Source: an uncultured Aquimarina sp. | GTDB taxonomy: Bacteria; Bacteroidota; Bacteroidia; Flavobacteriales; Flavobacteriaceae | Reading direction: 5' to 3' | NCBI RefSeq assembly: GCF_947496855.1 | Contig: NZ_CANMED010000010.1 | Span: 36,052 to 100,051, forward strand | DNA: 64,000 bases | Shown here: one piece after another, positions 9,305 through 18,599 of the stretch | Numbering within the stretch: the first letter of the stretch is position 1 | How the letters are laid out: the number at the start of each line of letters is the position of its first letter | Notes under the pieces: generated by a model | The model's input: the letters and a program-made list of their open reading frames with translations, nothing else | The model's database searches: none | What the model was told of the DNA's origin: nothing | Position numbers and translations under genes: made by a program

Positions 9305-10477
9305 ATGAGCGATAATAAAGTCCAAATTTTTGACACCACCTTAAGAGATGGAGAACAGGTCCCTGGTTGTAAATTAAATACAAAACAAAAATTAGTGATT
9401 GCTGAGCGACTAGACCTTCTAGGAGTTGATGTAATAGAAGCGGGATTTCCGGTATCTAGTCCAGGAGATTTTACTTCAGTTAATGAAATTGCAAAAATCG
9501 TAAAAAATGCAACAGTTTGTGGATTAACCAGAGCTGTTGAAAATGATATTAAAGTTGCTGCAGAAGCACTTAAATATGCAAGAAAACCAAGAATCCATAC
9601 AGGAATAGGAACATCAGAATCTCATATAAAATATAAATTTAATTCCACTCAAGATAAAGTAATCGAACGTGGAATTGCTGCTGTAAAATATGCGAAATCT
9701 TTTGTGGAAGATGTAGAGTTTTATGCTGAAGATGCTGGACGCACAGATAATGAGTTCTTAGCGCGAGTCTGCGAAGCTATGATCAAAGCGGGAGCAACTG
9801 TTCTAAATATACCTGACACTACTGGTTACTGTTTACCAGAAGAATATGGTGATAAGATCAAATACCTAAAGGAAAACGTAAAAGGTATTGATAATGTTAT
9901 TATCTCCTGTCATTGTCATAATGATTTAGGATTAGCAACTGCTAATTCTATTGTTGGAGCCATAAACGGAGCCAGACAAATAGAATGTACCATTAATGGA
10001 ATAGGAGAACGTGCCGGAAATACTGCTCTAGAAGAGGTGGTTATGATTATGAAACAACATCCGTATTTGAAACTAAATACAGATATCAATTCTAAGCTCT
10101 TGTATGATACAAGTTTAATGGTTTCCGAAAGTATGGGTATGATGGTACAACCTAACAAAGCCATTGTAGGGGCCAATGCTTTTGCACATAGCTCGGGAAT
10201 ACACCAAGATGGAGTTATCAAAAATAGAGAAACATACGAAATCATAGATCCAGCTGAAGTTGGAGTAACTGAATCCGCCATTGTACTAACAGCAAGAAGT
10301 GGTAGAGCCGCTCTCGCTTATAGATCCAAAAAAATTGGTTATGAATTAACCAAACTTCAGCTAGATGAAGTATATAAAGAATTCCTAAACTACGCTGACA
10401 GAAAGAAAGAAGTAGTTAATGAAGATATTCACCAGATTATGAAAACTGTAGAGGTCCAAATGGCAGTAGTTGCTTAA
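9305..10477 (+). CDS. leuA: 2-isopropylmalate synthase, short form without regulatory domain
   Basis: Condenses acetyl-CoA with alpha-ketoisovalerate in the first committed step of leucine synthesis. The HMGL-like TIM barrel is complete: FDTTLRDGEQVPG at residues 9-21, the metal-binding CHCHNDLGLATANS near 202, and NGIGERAGNTALEEV near 231. The protein ends at residue 390, about 110-120 short of canonical LeuA, so the C-terminal leucine-sensing domain is absent. Short forms are common in Bacteroidota. First gene of leuACDB. A homocitrate or citramalate synthase role is unlikely given the neighbours. Confidence 0.93.
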   Translation: MSDNKVQIFDTTLRDGEQVPGCKLNTKQKLVIAERLDLLGVDVIEAGFPVSSPGDFTSVNEIAKIVKNATVCGLTRAVENDIKVAAEALKYARKPRIHTGIGTSESHIKYKFNSTQDKVIERGIAAVKYAKSFVEDVEFYAEDAGRTDNEFLARVCEAMIKAGATVLNIPDTTGYCLPEEYGDKIKYLKENVKGIDNVIISCHCHNDLGLATANSIVGAINGARQIECTINGIGERAGNTALEEVVMIMKQHPYLKLNTDINSKLLYDTSLMVSESMGMMVQPNKAIVGANAFAHSSGIHQDGVIKNRETYEIIDPAEVGVTESAIVLTARSGRAALAYRSKKIGYELTKLQLDEVYKEFLNYADRKKEVVNEDIHQIMKTVEVQMAVVA

Positions 10478-10532
10478 ACTGCTTACCATATTATCTCTTT
10501 TGTTATAGAATAAGTAGGAATTTAGAAAACAT

Positions 10533-11915
10533 ATGAAGAAGACATTATTTGATAAAGTTTGGGACGCACATGTCGTCAAAGAGGTACAAAATGGTCCTCA
10601 GGTACTTTATATAGATCAACATTTAATCCACGAAGTAACAAGTCCACAAGCATTTAATGAACTTGAACAACGTGGAATTCCTGTTTTTAGACCTAACCAA
10701 ATAGTAGCGACAGCCGATCATAACACACCAACTATTGATCAGCATCTACCCGTAAAAGATCTTTTGTCCAGAAATCAATTAGCTCAACTAACAGAGAATT
10801 GTAGTAAAAATGACATCACTTTATATGGATTAGGTCACAAATACAATGGTATCGTACACGTAATGGCTCCTGAATTAGGTATTACACAACCAGGAATGAC
10901 TATGGTTTGTGGTGATAGCCATACCTCTACTCATGGTGCATTTGGTTCTATTGCTTTTGGTATTGGAACAAGTCAAGTTGCACAAGTCTTTGCAAGTCAA
11001 TGTTTATTACTTCAAAAACCCAAAAGTTTACGTGTAAACGTAAATGGTAAATTAAAACCAGGTGTTTTACCCAAAGATGTTATTCTGTATGTCATTGCTA
11101 AACTTGGGACTAATGCAGGTACAGGCTATTTTTGTGAATATGCAGGTAATGTATTCGAAGAAATGTCTATGGAAGGTCGGATGACAGTCTGTAATATGAG
11201 TATCGAAATGGGAGCTCGTGGAGGTATGATCGCTCCTGATGAAACTACTTTTGAATACGTAAAAGAACGAGAGTTTGCTCCAAAAGGAGAAGCATATGCT
11301 AAAAAAGTAGCCTATTGGAAAACCTTACCTACAGATGAAGATGCTATTTTTGATAAAGAATATCATTTTGATGCAACAGATATAGCTCCTATGATTACCT
11401 ATGGAACCAATCCAGGAATGGGAATTAAAATCACAGAAAACATACCAACAGAAAATAATGCTTCTTTTGAAAAATCATTAGCATACATGAATTTCGAAAA
11501 AGGACAATCCTTAATCGATCAAAAGATCAATTATGTCTTTATCGGAAGTTGTACAAACAGTAGAATTGAAGATTTTAGAGTTGCGGCTAATTATATCAAA
11601 GGAAAAAGAAAAGCAGACAGGGTTACAGCTTGGTTAGTACCTGGTTCGCAACAAGTAGCCTCGCAAATAATTGATGAAGGGCTAAATAAAATTTTTGAAA
11701 AAGCAGGGTTTAAACTGAGACAACCGGGATGCTCTGCTTGTCTAGCCATGAATGATGATAAAATTCCAGAAGGAGAATATTGCGTTTCTACTTCCAACAG
11801 AAATTTTGAAGGTAGACAAGGACAAGGCTCTAGAACTATTCTTGCCAGTCCACTTGTAGCTGCAGCTACTGCGATTGAAGGAAAAATTGTAGACATCACT
11901 AAAAACTTGAATTAA
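10533..11915 (+). CDS. leuC: 3-isopropylmalate dehydratase large subunit
   Basis: With LeuD it isomerises 2-isopropylmalate to 3-isopropylmalate using a [4Fe-4S] cluster. The cluster cysteines of the aconitase superfamily are all visible: C340 in FIGSCTNSR, and C400 and C403 in PGCSACLA. The CGDSHTSTHGAFG block near residue 128 is also present. Length (460) is typical. The start at ATG 10533 gives the family N-terminus KKTLFDKVWDAHVV. It lies 55 bases after leuA and 6 bases before leuD. Confidence 0.97.
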   Translation: MKKTLFDKVWDAHVVKEVQNGPQVLYIDQHLIHEVTSPQAFNELEQRGIPVFRPNQIVATADHNTPTIDQHLPVKDLLSRNQLAQLTENCSKNDITLYGLGHKYNGIVHVMAPELGITQPGMTMVCGDSHTSTHGAFGSIAFGIGTSQVAQVFASQCLLLQKPKSLRVNVNGKLKPGVLPKDVILYVIAKLGTNAGTGYFCEYAGNVFEEMSMEGRMTVCNMSIEMGARGGMIAPDETTFEYVKEREFAPKGEAYAKKVAYWKTLPTDEDAIFDKEYHFDATDIAPMITYGTNPGMGIKITENIPTENNASFEKSLAYMNFEKGQSLIDQKINYVFIGSCTNSRIEDFRVAANYIKGKRKADRVTAWLVPGSQQVASQIIDEGLNKIFEKAGFKLRQPGCSACLAMNDDKIPEGEYCVSTSNRNFEGRQGQGSRTILASPLVAAATAIEGKIVDITKNLN

Positions 11916-11921
11916 AAAATT

Positions 11922-12509
11922 ATGGATAAGTTTATCAAACTCTCTTCTGCTGCCATACCCTTACCTATCGAAAATGTAGATACAGATCAGATTATTCCAG
12001 CTCGTTTTCTAAAAGCTACAGACCGTGAAGGTTTTGGAGAAAATTTATTTAGAGATTGGCGTTTCAATAAAGAAGGAAACGTAAATGAAGATTTCTCTTT
12101 AAACAATCCTAATTATTCTGGTAGAATTTTAGTAGCTGGAGATAATTTTGGCTGTGGTTCGAGTAGAGAACATGCAGCATGGGCGATTCACGATTATGGA
12201 TTCAAAGTAGTGGTTTCTAGTTTTTTTGCAGATATATTTAAAGGAAACTCATTAAATAATGGATTACTACCTGTGCAAGTATCGCCAGAATATCTTCAGG
12301 AATTATTTACAGAAATCAAAAAAGATTCAACCACGCAAATAGAAGTAGATCTAGAAGCGCAAAAAATCACAATTAAATCAACAGGATCTGAAACTAATTT
12401 TGAAATAAATAATTACAAAAAGATGTGTATGATAAATGGATATGATGATATTGATTTTCTTCTAAGTAGTAAAAAAGAAATTGAAGCATTTGAAAGTGCA
12501 AGAGTATAA
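11922..12509 (+). CDS. leuD: 3-isopropylmalate dehydratase small subunit
   Basis: Swivel-domain subunit that completes the LeuCD isomerase. NVDTDQIIPARFLKATDREGF near residues 19-39 and GDNFGCGSSREHAAWAI near 73-89 are the diagnostic small-subunit motifs. The length of 195 is normal. It begins 6 bases after the leuC stop, so translational coupling with the large subunit is likely. Confidence 0.97.
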   Translation: MDKFIKLSSAAIPLPIENVDTDQIIPARFLKATDREGFGENLFRDWRFNKEGNVNEDFSLNNPNYSGRILVAGDNFGCGSSREHAAWAIHDYGFKVVVSSFFADIFKGNSLNNGLLPVQVSPEYLQELFTEIKKDSTTQIEVDLEAQKITIKSTGSETNFEINNYKKMCMINGYDDIDFLLSSKKEIEAFESARV

Positions 12510-12542
12510 AAATAAGAAAAACAAAATACAGAGCTAAGAAAA

Positions 12543-12565
12543 CACTTAGACAAGCTCAGTGTGAT
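12543..12565 (-). repeat. REP-like element copy between leuD and leuB
   Basis: On the minus strand this reads ATCACACTGAGCTTGTC followed by TAAGTG. The same core (ATCACATTGAGTTTGTC, then AAAGTG) recurs on the plus strand at 13740-13762, just after leuB. Short palindromic extragenic sequences with a CACTGAGCTTGTC core are familiar in Bacteroidota genomes. Confidence 0.55.
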
Positions 12566-12579
12566 ATAATAAACTATTT

Positions 12580-13695
12580 ATGAAACTAGAAATCGCTGTA
12601 TTATCAGGAGACGGAATAGGACCAGAAGTAACTACTCAAGCCATAAAAGCATTAGATGCGATTGCTCACGCATTTGATCATACTTTTATTTTCAAAGAAG
12701 CATTAGTAGGTGCTATAGCTATTGATAAGACGGGTAATCCATTACCAGATGACACTCTACAGCTTTGTGCAAATACCGATGCTGTTCTTTTTGGCGCTAT
12801 CGGTGATCCCAAATATGATAATGATCCTAGTGCAAAAGTACGTCCAGAACAAGGATTACTTCGTTTGCGTAAAGAGTTAGGGTTATATGCCAATATCAGA
12901 CCTGTAAAAGCTTATGAAACTTTACTGGATAAATCCCCTCTAAAAAGAGAGATCATTACAGGAACGGATATCTCAATATATCGAGAACTTACTGGCGGTA
13001 TCTATTTTGGGAGAAAACATCTAAACGAAGAAGGAACTGTAGCCTCAGATTTATGCGAATACTCTAAAGAAGAAATTGAACGCATATCACATCTTGCTTT
13101 TAAAGCGGCGCAAAACCGCAGAAAAAAGCTAACATTAGTGGATAAAGCGAACGTTTTAGAATCTTCACGTTTATGGAGGAAAGTAGTTACTGAAATTGCT
13201 ACAGCGTATGAAGATGTAACTCTAGATTTCTTATTTGTTGATAATGCCGCAATGCAAATGATTCTTAATCCGAGTCAATTTGATGTAATCCTTACAGAAA
13301 ATATGTTTGGAGATATTATTTCTGATGAAGCCAGTGTCATTGGCGGATCGATAGGTTTATTAGCTTCTGCTTCTGTTGGTAACACCTGCTGTATGTTCGA
13401 ACCTATTCATGGGTCTTATCCACAAGCAACAGGGAAGGGAATTGCTAATCCGATTGCTGCTATTCTATCTGCTGCAATGTTGTTGGAACATTTCAATCTT
13501 ATTGATGAAGCTAATTCGATCAAAAATGCTGTGGAAAAAGCATTAGAATTAAATCTTACTACTCCAGATCTTAATAACATCAATCCCCTAACTACAGAAA
13601 AAGTAGGCGATTTTATTTATGATTATATCCTTAATCCAGAAGATTCCAACATGAATTTCGAAAATATACACGTGGGACAATCTACGATCATATAG
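12580..13695 (+). CDS. leuB: 3-isopropylmalate dehydrogenase
   Basis: NAD-dependent oxidative decarboxylation of 3-isopropylmalate, the third leucine-specific step. Family landmarks are VLSGDGIGPEVT at residues 6-17, GAIGDPKYD near 72, RPEQGLLRLRKELGLYANIRP near 87, GGIYFG near 139, the metal-binding NMFGDIISDEAS near 244, and PIHGSYPQATGKGIANP near 277. Length (371) is somewhat longer than the E. coli enzyme, with a short C-terminal extension ending GQSTII. Last gene of leuACDB, 70 bases after leuD. Confidence 0.97.
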   Translation: MKLEIAVLSGDGIGPEVTTQAIKALDAIAHAFDHTFIFKEALVGAIAIDKTGNPLPDDTLQLCANTDAVLFGAIGDPKYDNDPSAKVRPEQGLLRLRKELGLYANIRPVKAYETLLDKSPLKREIITGTDISIYRELTGGIYFGRKHLNEEGTVASDLCEYSKEEIERISHLAFKAAQNRRKKLTLVDKANVLESSRLWRKVVTEIATAYEDVTLDFLFVDNAAMQMILNPSQFDVILTENMFGDIISDEASVIGGSIGLLASASVGNTCCMFEPIHGSYPQATGKGIANPIAAILSAAMLLEHFNLIDEANSIKNAVEKALELNLTTPDLNNINPLTTEKVGDFIYDYILNPEDSNMNFENIHVGQSTII

Positions 13696-13739
13696 TATTC
13701 GTTATATCTTTTAAAATTTAGAATTAAAAATATTTCAAT

Positions 13740-13810
13740 ATCACATTGAGTTTGTCAAAGTGCAAATAAAAACGAAAATTTTTCTAGCCTTTGACTAACT
13801 CAGACTGACA
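13740..13810 (+). repeat. REP-like inverted repeat downstream of leuB
   Basis: The left arm TTGAGTTTGTCAAAG (13746-13760) and the right arm CTTTGACTAACTCAG (13789-13803) form an imperfect stem around an AT-rich loop. The left arm shares its core with the copy at 12543-12565. It could also act as a weak operon-end hairpin, but there is no T-run. Confidence 0.55.
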
Positions 13811-13863
13811 ATATAAAAAGCTATATCTAACACGCTTTATGTTAATATTTTTAGATATCTTTT

Positions 13864-14748
13864 TTATTTTCTTAGTATATAAATATCCTGATATTCATTA
13901 TCGTCAGTACTTATGGTTTTCCAAAAACCATCTATTACATTTTCTACTTTCAGGTTACTTTCATCAATCATTCTTAATAAAAACTCATTTTTAAAAGCAA
14001 CATTGGCTGATATTACATTTTTACTCATTAGTCTATAATTTCCCATTTCGAAGGGAAAGTTTAGATCTAATTCATTATTCAATATTTTTTGTTCGGTCTG
14101 ATCGTCATATGTAAAAAAGGTTGCTAGACAACGTCCGCCTATTACTAATGTTCTTTCAATTTCTTTTAGATAATTAAACACTTCATCAGGTTGCATATGG
14201 GTAAACACTGAAAAAAGAAAACTTACATCAAATCGATTGGATGTATATGGGAACTTATAATTAGCTGCAGTATTCATTGAGTTATTATACAAGTCATTAC
14301 CTAAATTCACATAAGTAAAACTAAAATTAGGAAAATCTCTGTGTATTTTATTATTGCACCATTCTATTCCCTCTTTAGTAACATCAAAGCCTTCATACGC
14401 TGCTTCTTTGTCTAAAAATTCTGTTAAAGGAAGAGCTGTTCTACCAATTCCAGATCCTATATCTAAAACATTATGATTTGGTTTTAAACCAGTTAGAAGA
14501 ATTAATTTACTGAGATGACCTTTCCCTAATTTAATAAAATCCCCAGAACCAATAAATATTTTCCCTTTCCGTGGTTGATATTTATGCCTCCTTCCTAAAA
14601 CTCCGTCAATAAGATCTATCGGGAAATAATATATTCTTCTAGCTAAAAACCTAAATCTTGTTGGAAGTAAATAAAAAACCTTTCTTATAACGGTTACTAA
14701 TCCTTTTGGTAGGGTATGAATCATAATATCGAAGTTGTTCAATAACAA
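13864..14748 (-). CDS. Class I SAM-dependent methyltransferase
   Basis: A 294-residue protein carrying the Rossmann motif I VLDIGSGIGR near residues 99-108, motif II acid EGFDVTKEGIEWC near 128, and FLFSVFTHMQPDEV (post-motif region) near 184. The roughly 65 residues before the domain are basic and hydrophobic (VIRKVFYLLPTRFRFLARRIYY) and may associate with the membrane. The substrate is unknown; relatives modify small molecules, sugars or lipids. It is a single gene converging on leuB. A second in-frame ATG at residue 9 is a possible start. Confidence 0.82.
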   Translation of the reverse strand: MLLNNFDIMIHTLPKGLVTVIRKVFYLLPTRFRFLARRIYYFPIDLIDGVLGRRHKYQPRKGKIFIGSGDFIKLGKGHLSKLILLTGLKPNHNVLDIGSGIGRTALPLTEFLDKEAAYEGFDVTKEGIEWCNNKIHRDFPNFSFTYVNLGNDLYNNSMNTAANYKFPYTSNRFDVSFLFSVFTHMQPDEVFNYLKEIERTLVIGGRCLATFFTYDDQTEQKILNNELDLNFPFEMGNYRLMSKNVISANVAFKNEFLLRMIDESNLKVENVIDGFWKTISTDDNEYQDIYILRK

Positions 14749-14918
14749 CTGACAATATAATTAATAAAAGTTAATCTAGAAGCGCAAACAAAACTAAACA
14801 CGTATTATAGAATTAAAAAAAATACAGCTTACAACTAATACTTAAAACGAATGCTATACTACCATCAAAAAGCATTCAAATGTTTTTAAGCTGGTTGCTT
14901 TTTTTGTACCTTTTTATT

Positions 14919-15338
14919 ATGAAAAGTTTACTGTTTATTATTTTACTATTACCAATGACATCTTTCTCTCAAGATCTTGATAAACATCTATGGAAAGATC
15001 GTTTGTTATTAGTTATCGGAGATTCATATCAAAACCCTAACCTTATCAATCAACTTCAGGAATTAAACAACAACAAGCAGGATTTAAAAGAAAGAAAACT
15101 TATCATATATCAAATAATACGTACTTCCTTTCAACAAGGAATTCAAAAAAACACATCTACAAAAAAAAGTGCAGTTTATAAGAGGTATAATCCATTCAAT
15201 GAAGACTTTAAAATCATCCTCATAGGATTAGATGGTAATATTAAACTAAAGTCAAATAAGGTTCTATCACCTTCTCAAATTTTTGACAAAATTGATAAAA
15301 TGCCAATGCGCAAACTAGAATTGAGGACTAAGAATTAA
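14919..15338 (+). CDS. Secreted DUF4174 family protein
   Basis: The product has a signal peptide (MKSLLFIILLLPMTSFSQ) followed by the DUF4174 pattern: LDKHLWKDRLLLVIGDS near residue 20 and DFKIILIGLDGNIKLKS near 100. The fold is thought to be thioredoxin-like, but there is no CxxC, so a redox role is not supported. I prefer the ATG at 14919 over 14880 because it yields a clean signal peptide; the upstream extension is merely hydrophobic. Function is unknown. Confidence 0.72.
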   Translation: MKSLLFIILLLPMTSFSQDLDKHLWKDRLLLVIGDSYQNPNLINQLQELNNNKQDLKERKLIIYQIIRTSFQQGIQKNTSTKKSAVYKRYNPFNEDFKIILIGLDGNIKLKSNKVLSPSQIFDKIDKMPMRKLELRTKN

Positions 15339-15359
15339 ACCTTAGTATACTATTTATAT

Positions 15360-15392
15360 TGGATTCCAGATCAAGTGCGGAATGACATATGC
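15360..15392 (+). repeat. Dispersed flavobacterial repeat fragment
   Basis: GGATTCCAGATCAAGTGCGGAATGACA resembles the frequent Bacteroidota intergenic sequence GGATTCCGGATCAAGTCCGGAATGACA. GATTCC and GGAATGA form a short imperfect inverted repeat. It sits between the DUF4174 gene and purC, which converge. Confidence 0.45.
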
Positions 15393-15430
15393 TCCCGCTC
15401 TGCGATAGTTTTTGACTTCGCTATATAAAG

Positions 15431-16381
15431 TTAAACAGTCTTCAGATACGCTAACACATTCTCTTCTATTCTATTATCAATATCAGAAACATCAGCTTTC
15501 TCAAAAGAAGTACCAGTAATATTTTCGAATAATTCGATATACCGATCGGATACAGAATTGATATATTCATCAGTCATATCTGGAATTTGTTGCCCTTCTT
15601 TTCCCTGGAAACCATTACTTATCAACCATTGTCTTACAAATTCTTTAGACAGTTGTTTTTGAGCTTCGCCTTTTTGTTGCCTATCTTTATATCCTTCTGC
15701 ATAAAAATAACGAGAAGAATCTGGCGTATGAATCTCATCAATTAAGACAATTTTTCCATCTTTAGTTTTTCCGAATTCGTATTTGGTATCCACCAAAATC
15801 AATCCTTGTTCCGCGGCAATCTCTGTTCCTCTCTGGAACAACTTTCTCGTATAATCTTCTAATACCAAATAATCTTTTTCAGAAACAATCCCTTTAGCCA
15901 AAATTTCTTCTCTAGAGATGTCCTCATCATGTTCTCCATTATCAGCCTTTGTAGAAGGAGTGATAATAGGCTGAGGGAATTTATCGTTCTCCTTCATTCC
16001 TGCTGGCATTGGCACACCACACAACATTCTTTTACCTGCTTTATATTCTCTTGCCGCGTGTCCAGATTGATATCCTCGAATTACCATCTCCACCTTAAAA
16101 GGATCACAAAGATGACCAACCGCTACATTAGCATCTGGAGTAGCGATCAACCAATTAGGAACCAAATCTTCGGTCGCTTTCATCATCTGAGTAGCAATCT
16201 GATTTAGTATTTGCCCTTTAAAAGGAATTCCTTTTGGCATTACCACATCAAACGCAGACAGGCGGTCTGTAGCGATCATGACTAGTAATTCGTCATTAAT
16301 ATTATATACTTCTCTTACTTTCCCTTTATAGACTGATTTCTGATCTGGAAAATTATAATTCGTGTCAACTATAGTACTCAT
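15431..16381 (-). CDS. purC: Phosphoribosylaminoimidazole-succinocarboxamide synthase
   Basis: Ligates aspartate to CAIR in step 8 of de novo purine synthesis, using ATP. Residues 15-30 (KSVYKGKVREVYNIND) form the glycine-rich nucleotide loop. ATDRLSAFDVVMPKGIPFKG near 37, IRGYQSGHA near 101, LVDTKYEFG near 196 and IDEIHTPDSSRYF near 214 are SAICAR synthetase motifs. At 316 residues it belongs to the longer variant. It lies 90 bases downstream of phoH on the same strand; co-transcription is possible. Confidence 0.96.
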   Translation of the reverse strand: MSTIVDTNYNFPDQKSVYKGKVREVYNINDELLVMIATDRLSAFDVVMPKGIPFKGQILNQIATQMMKATEDLVPNWLIATPDANVAVGHLCDPFKVEMVIRGYQSGHAAREYKAGKRMLCGVPMPAGMKENDKFPQPIITPSTKADNGEHDEDISREEILAKGIVSEKDYLVLEDYTRKLFQRGTEIAAEQGLILVDTKYEFGKTKDGKIVLIDEIHTPDSSRYFYAEGYKDRQQKGEAQKQLSKEFVRQWLISNGFQGKEGQQIPDMTDEYINSVSDRYIELFENITGTSFEKADVSDIDNRIEENVLAYLKTV

Positions 16382-16471
16382 TTTCTTTTAAGTTGCAAAG
16401 TATCTAAAAATCTAAGTAGCAAAGATGAAATTGTATCAAACTTGAACTTAAATCTATTTTCTTAATTAAAA

Positions 16472-17428
16472 CTAATCGTTTCTATTTTCTATTTCTTTAT
16501 AAGCAGCAATCACTTTTTTCACTAATTTATGACGGATCACATCCTTATCATCTAAGTGCACTACTCCGATTCCTGAAACTCCCTTTAATACTAACAAAGC
16601 TTCTTTTAAACCAGAAGTTACTCTACGCGGCAGATCAATCTGTCCCGGATCACCGGTAATCATAAATTTGGCATTCTTACCCATACGTGTCAGAAACATC
16701 TTCATTTGTGCATGGGTTGTGTTTTGAGCCTCGTCAAGAATAACAAAAGCATTGTCCAAAGTACGACCTCTCATAAATGCCATTGGAGCTATCTGTATAA
16801 CTCCTTTTTCTATAAAACTCTCTAGTTTCTCTGGAGAAATCATATCACGTAATGCATCATATAATGGCTGCATATACGGATCCAATTTTTCTTGTAAATC
16901 CCCTGGAAGAAATCCAAGATTCTCTCCCGCTTCTACAGCTGGACGCGTAAGTATGATTCTTTTTACTTGTTTTTCTTTCAGCGCCTTTACAGCTAAAGCA
17001 ACACCTGTATATGTTTTACCAGTTCCTGCAGGTCCAATAGCAAAAACCATATCGTTCTTATAAGTTAATTCTACTAACTTACGTTGATTAGCAGTCTGCG
17101 CTTTTATTAACTTGCCTCCTACTCCATGAACCAAGGTTTCTCCGCTAACTGCAGAAGTTTCATAATCAGCCTTGCTATCACTAGTAAGTATTCTTTCGAT
17201 TACATTTTCATCCAGTTTATTATATTTTCCGAAATGTTCCAGAAGCATGTTAAGACGTGTATCAAATTCTTCCAGCATATCTTCATCGCCGTACACTTTC
17301 ATTTTGCTACCTCTGGCTACAATTTTTAACTTCGGAAAGTATTTTTTTAATAATTGAATATTACTATTCTGAAGTCCGAAAAACTCCCGTGGATTGATTT
17401 CTGTCAGTTCAATAATAAGTTCGTTCAA
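16472..17428 (-). CDS. phoH: PhoH family ATPase
   Basis: A cytoplasmic P-loop ATPase linked in other bacteria to RNA metabolism, often beside ybeY. Walker A is AIGPAGTGKTYTG near residues 130-142, and Walker B is FVILDEAQN near 229-237, followed by the sensor-like FMITGDPGQIDLP. The N-terminal 100 residues form the KH-like PhoH_N region. Length (318) is normal. It is divergent from the SAM hydrolase gene. Confidence 0.94.
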   Translation of the reverse strand: MNELIIELTEINPREFFGLQNSNIQLLKKYFPKLKIVARGSKMKVYGDEDMLEEFDTRLNMLLEHFGKYNKLDENVIERILTSDSKADYETSAVSGETLVHGVGGKLIKAQTANQRKLVELTYKNDMVFAIGPAGTGKTYTGVALAVKALKEKQVKRIILTRPAVEAGENLGFLPGDLQEKLDPYMQPLYDALRDMISPEKLESFIEKGVIQIAPMAFMRGRTLDNAFVILDEAQNTTHAQMKMFLTRMGKNAKFMITGDPGQIDLPRRVTSGLKEALLVLKGVSGIGVVHLDDKDVIRHKLVKKVIAAYKEIENRND

Positions 17429-17480
17429 AAGCTATAGAAATTTTAGTATGAATTGTTTTTTGGATTGACTAAGTTTGTTC

Positions 17481-17498
17481 TCCCAATAGCTATCGGGA
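17481..17498. repeat. Short palindromic element, TCCCaATAGCTATCGGGA type
   Basis: TCCCAATAGCTATCGGGA is a palindrome with one mismatch and matches the common flavobacterial CCCGATAGCTATCGGG unit. It lies in the 282-base divergent region between phoH and the SAM hydrolase gene; nothing else in that region is recognisable. Confidence 0.5.
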
Positions 17499-17710
17499 TT
17501 GTTTGAAGTTTTTGCCGGGGAATCAAAAATGAAAAACGTACTATAAAGTGTAACTTTTTTAAGATCATAAAAGATATTAAGTGGTCAAAAATGATAAACT
17601 CGTATGTTTTTATTACTAATTCCTTGATTCAAAAAAACTTTGAATAACTTCATAGCAAATTTACATATTTTTAAGCGCTTATAATTAAAAGATATTAACA
17701 ATTCTTATAG

Positions 17711-18541
17711 ATGCCAATAATAACTTTAACTACTGATTTCGGAATCAAAGATCACTTTGTGTCTGCGGTTAAAGGTGCTATCTATACGGAACTGCCGGAG
17801 GCTACTATTGTAGATATTTCTCACGAAATTTCGCCATTCCACATTATAGAAGCGGCTTATATTATTCAGAATGCCTATAAGAGCTTTCCAAAAGGAAGCA
17901 TACATATTATAGGGATTGACAGTGAACTTAATCCTGAAAACAAACATATAGCCGTAAAGCTAGATGATCACTATTTTATCTGTGCTAATAATGGATTGAT
18001 TTCTTTAATTGCTTCAGAGTTCAGACCAGAAAAAATTGTAGAAATCAATATACATGATGCTATTGGCACAAATTTTCCTGTATTAGATGTTTTTGTAACG
18101 GTAGCTTGCCACATTGCTCGTGGCGGAACACTAGAAGTTATTGGAAAGTCAATTACGGATATCAAATTAATAAAAGGAATTACTCCAATTGTCAATGTTG
18201 GAGACAAACAAATTGTAGGAAGTATTATCTATATTGATAACTACGGAAACCTTATTACGAATATTACCCGTAAACTTTTTGAAGATGTAGGAAAAGGACG
18301 AGAATTTAAAATTACCGCCAGGAGCGCTGTCTTCAGTACTATTTATGAACGATATAGTGATGCTATAAATTTTGATATTGAAAAAAGTAAGCGTGAAGAA
18401 GATGGAAAGAAACTAGCAGTCTTCAATTCGTCTGGATATTTAGAACTAGCCATTTATAAAAGTAATCCAAAAACTGTTGGTGGTGCTTCTAGTCTATTTG
18501 GATTACATTATCGTGATACTGTAAGTATTACTTTTGAGTAA
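17711..18541 (+). CDS. SAM hydrolase (SAM hydroxide adenosyltransferase, DUF62)
   Basis: Family members split S-adenosylmethionine into adenosine and methionine using water. The N-terminal signature IITLTTDFGIKDHFVSAVKG (residues 3-22) carries the conserved aspartate. IDSELNPENKHIAV near 73, GANNG-like ICANNGLISL near 93, and YIDNYGNLITNIT near 176 complete the pattern. Length (276) is typical of hydrolases, not halogenases. It may limit SAM or act in metabolite salvage; context gives no partner. Confidence 0.88.
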   Translation: MPIITLTTDFGIKDHFVSAVKGAIYTELPEATIVDISHEISPFHIIEAAYIIQNAYKSFPKGSIHIIGIDSELNPENKHIAVKLDDHYFICANNGLISLIASEFRPEKIVEINIHDAIGTNFPVLDVFVTVACHIARGGTLEVIGKSITDIKLIKGITPIVNVGDKQIVGSIIYIDNYGNLITNITRKLFEDVGKGREFKITARSAVFSTIYERYSDAINFDIEKSKREEDGKKLAVFNSSGYLELAIYKSNPKTVGGASSLFGLHYRDTVSITFE

Positions 18542-18599
18542 ATTAGTATTTGAGTATGTGAGTTCTTATGTGTTTTACCTGTTATCAATAGAACAATTA

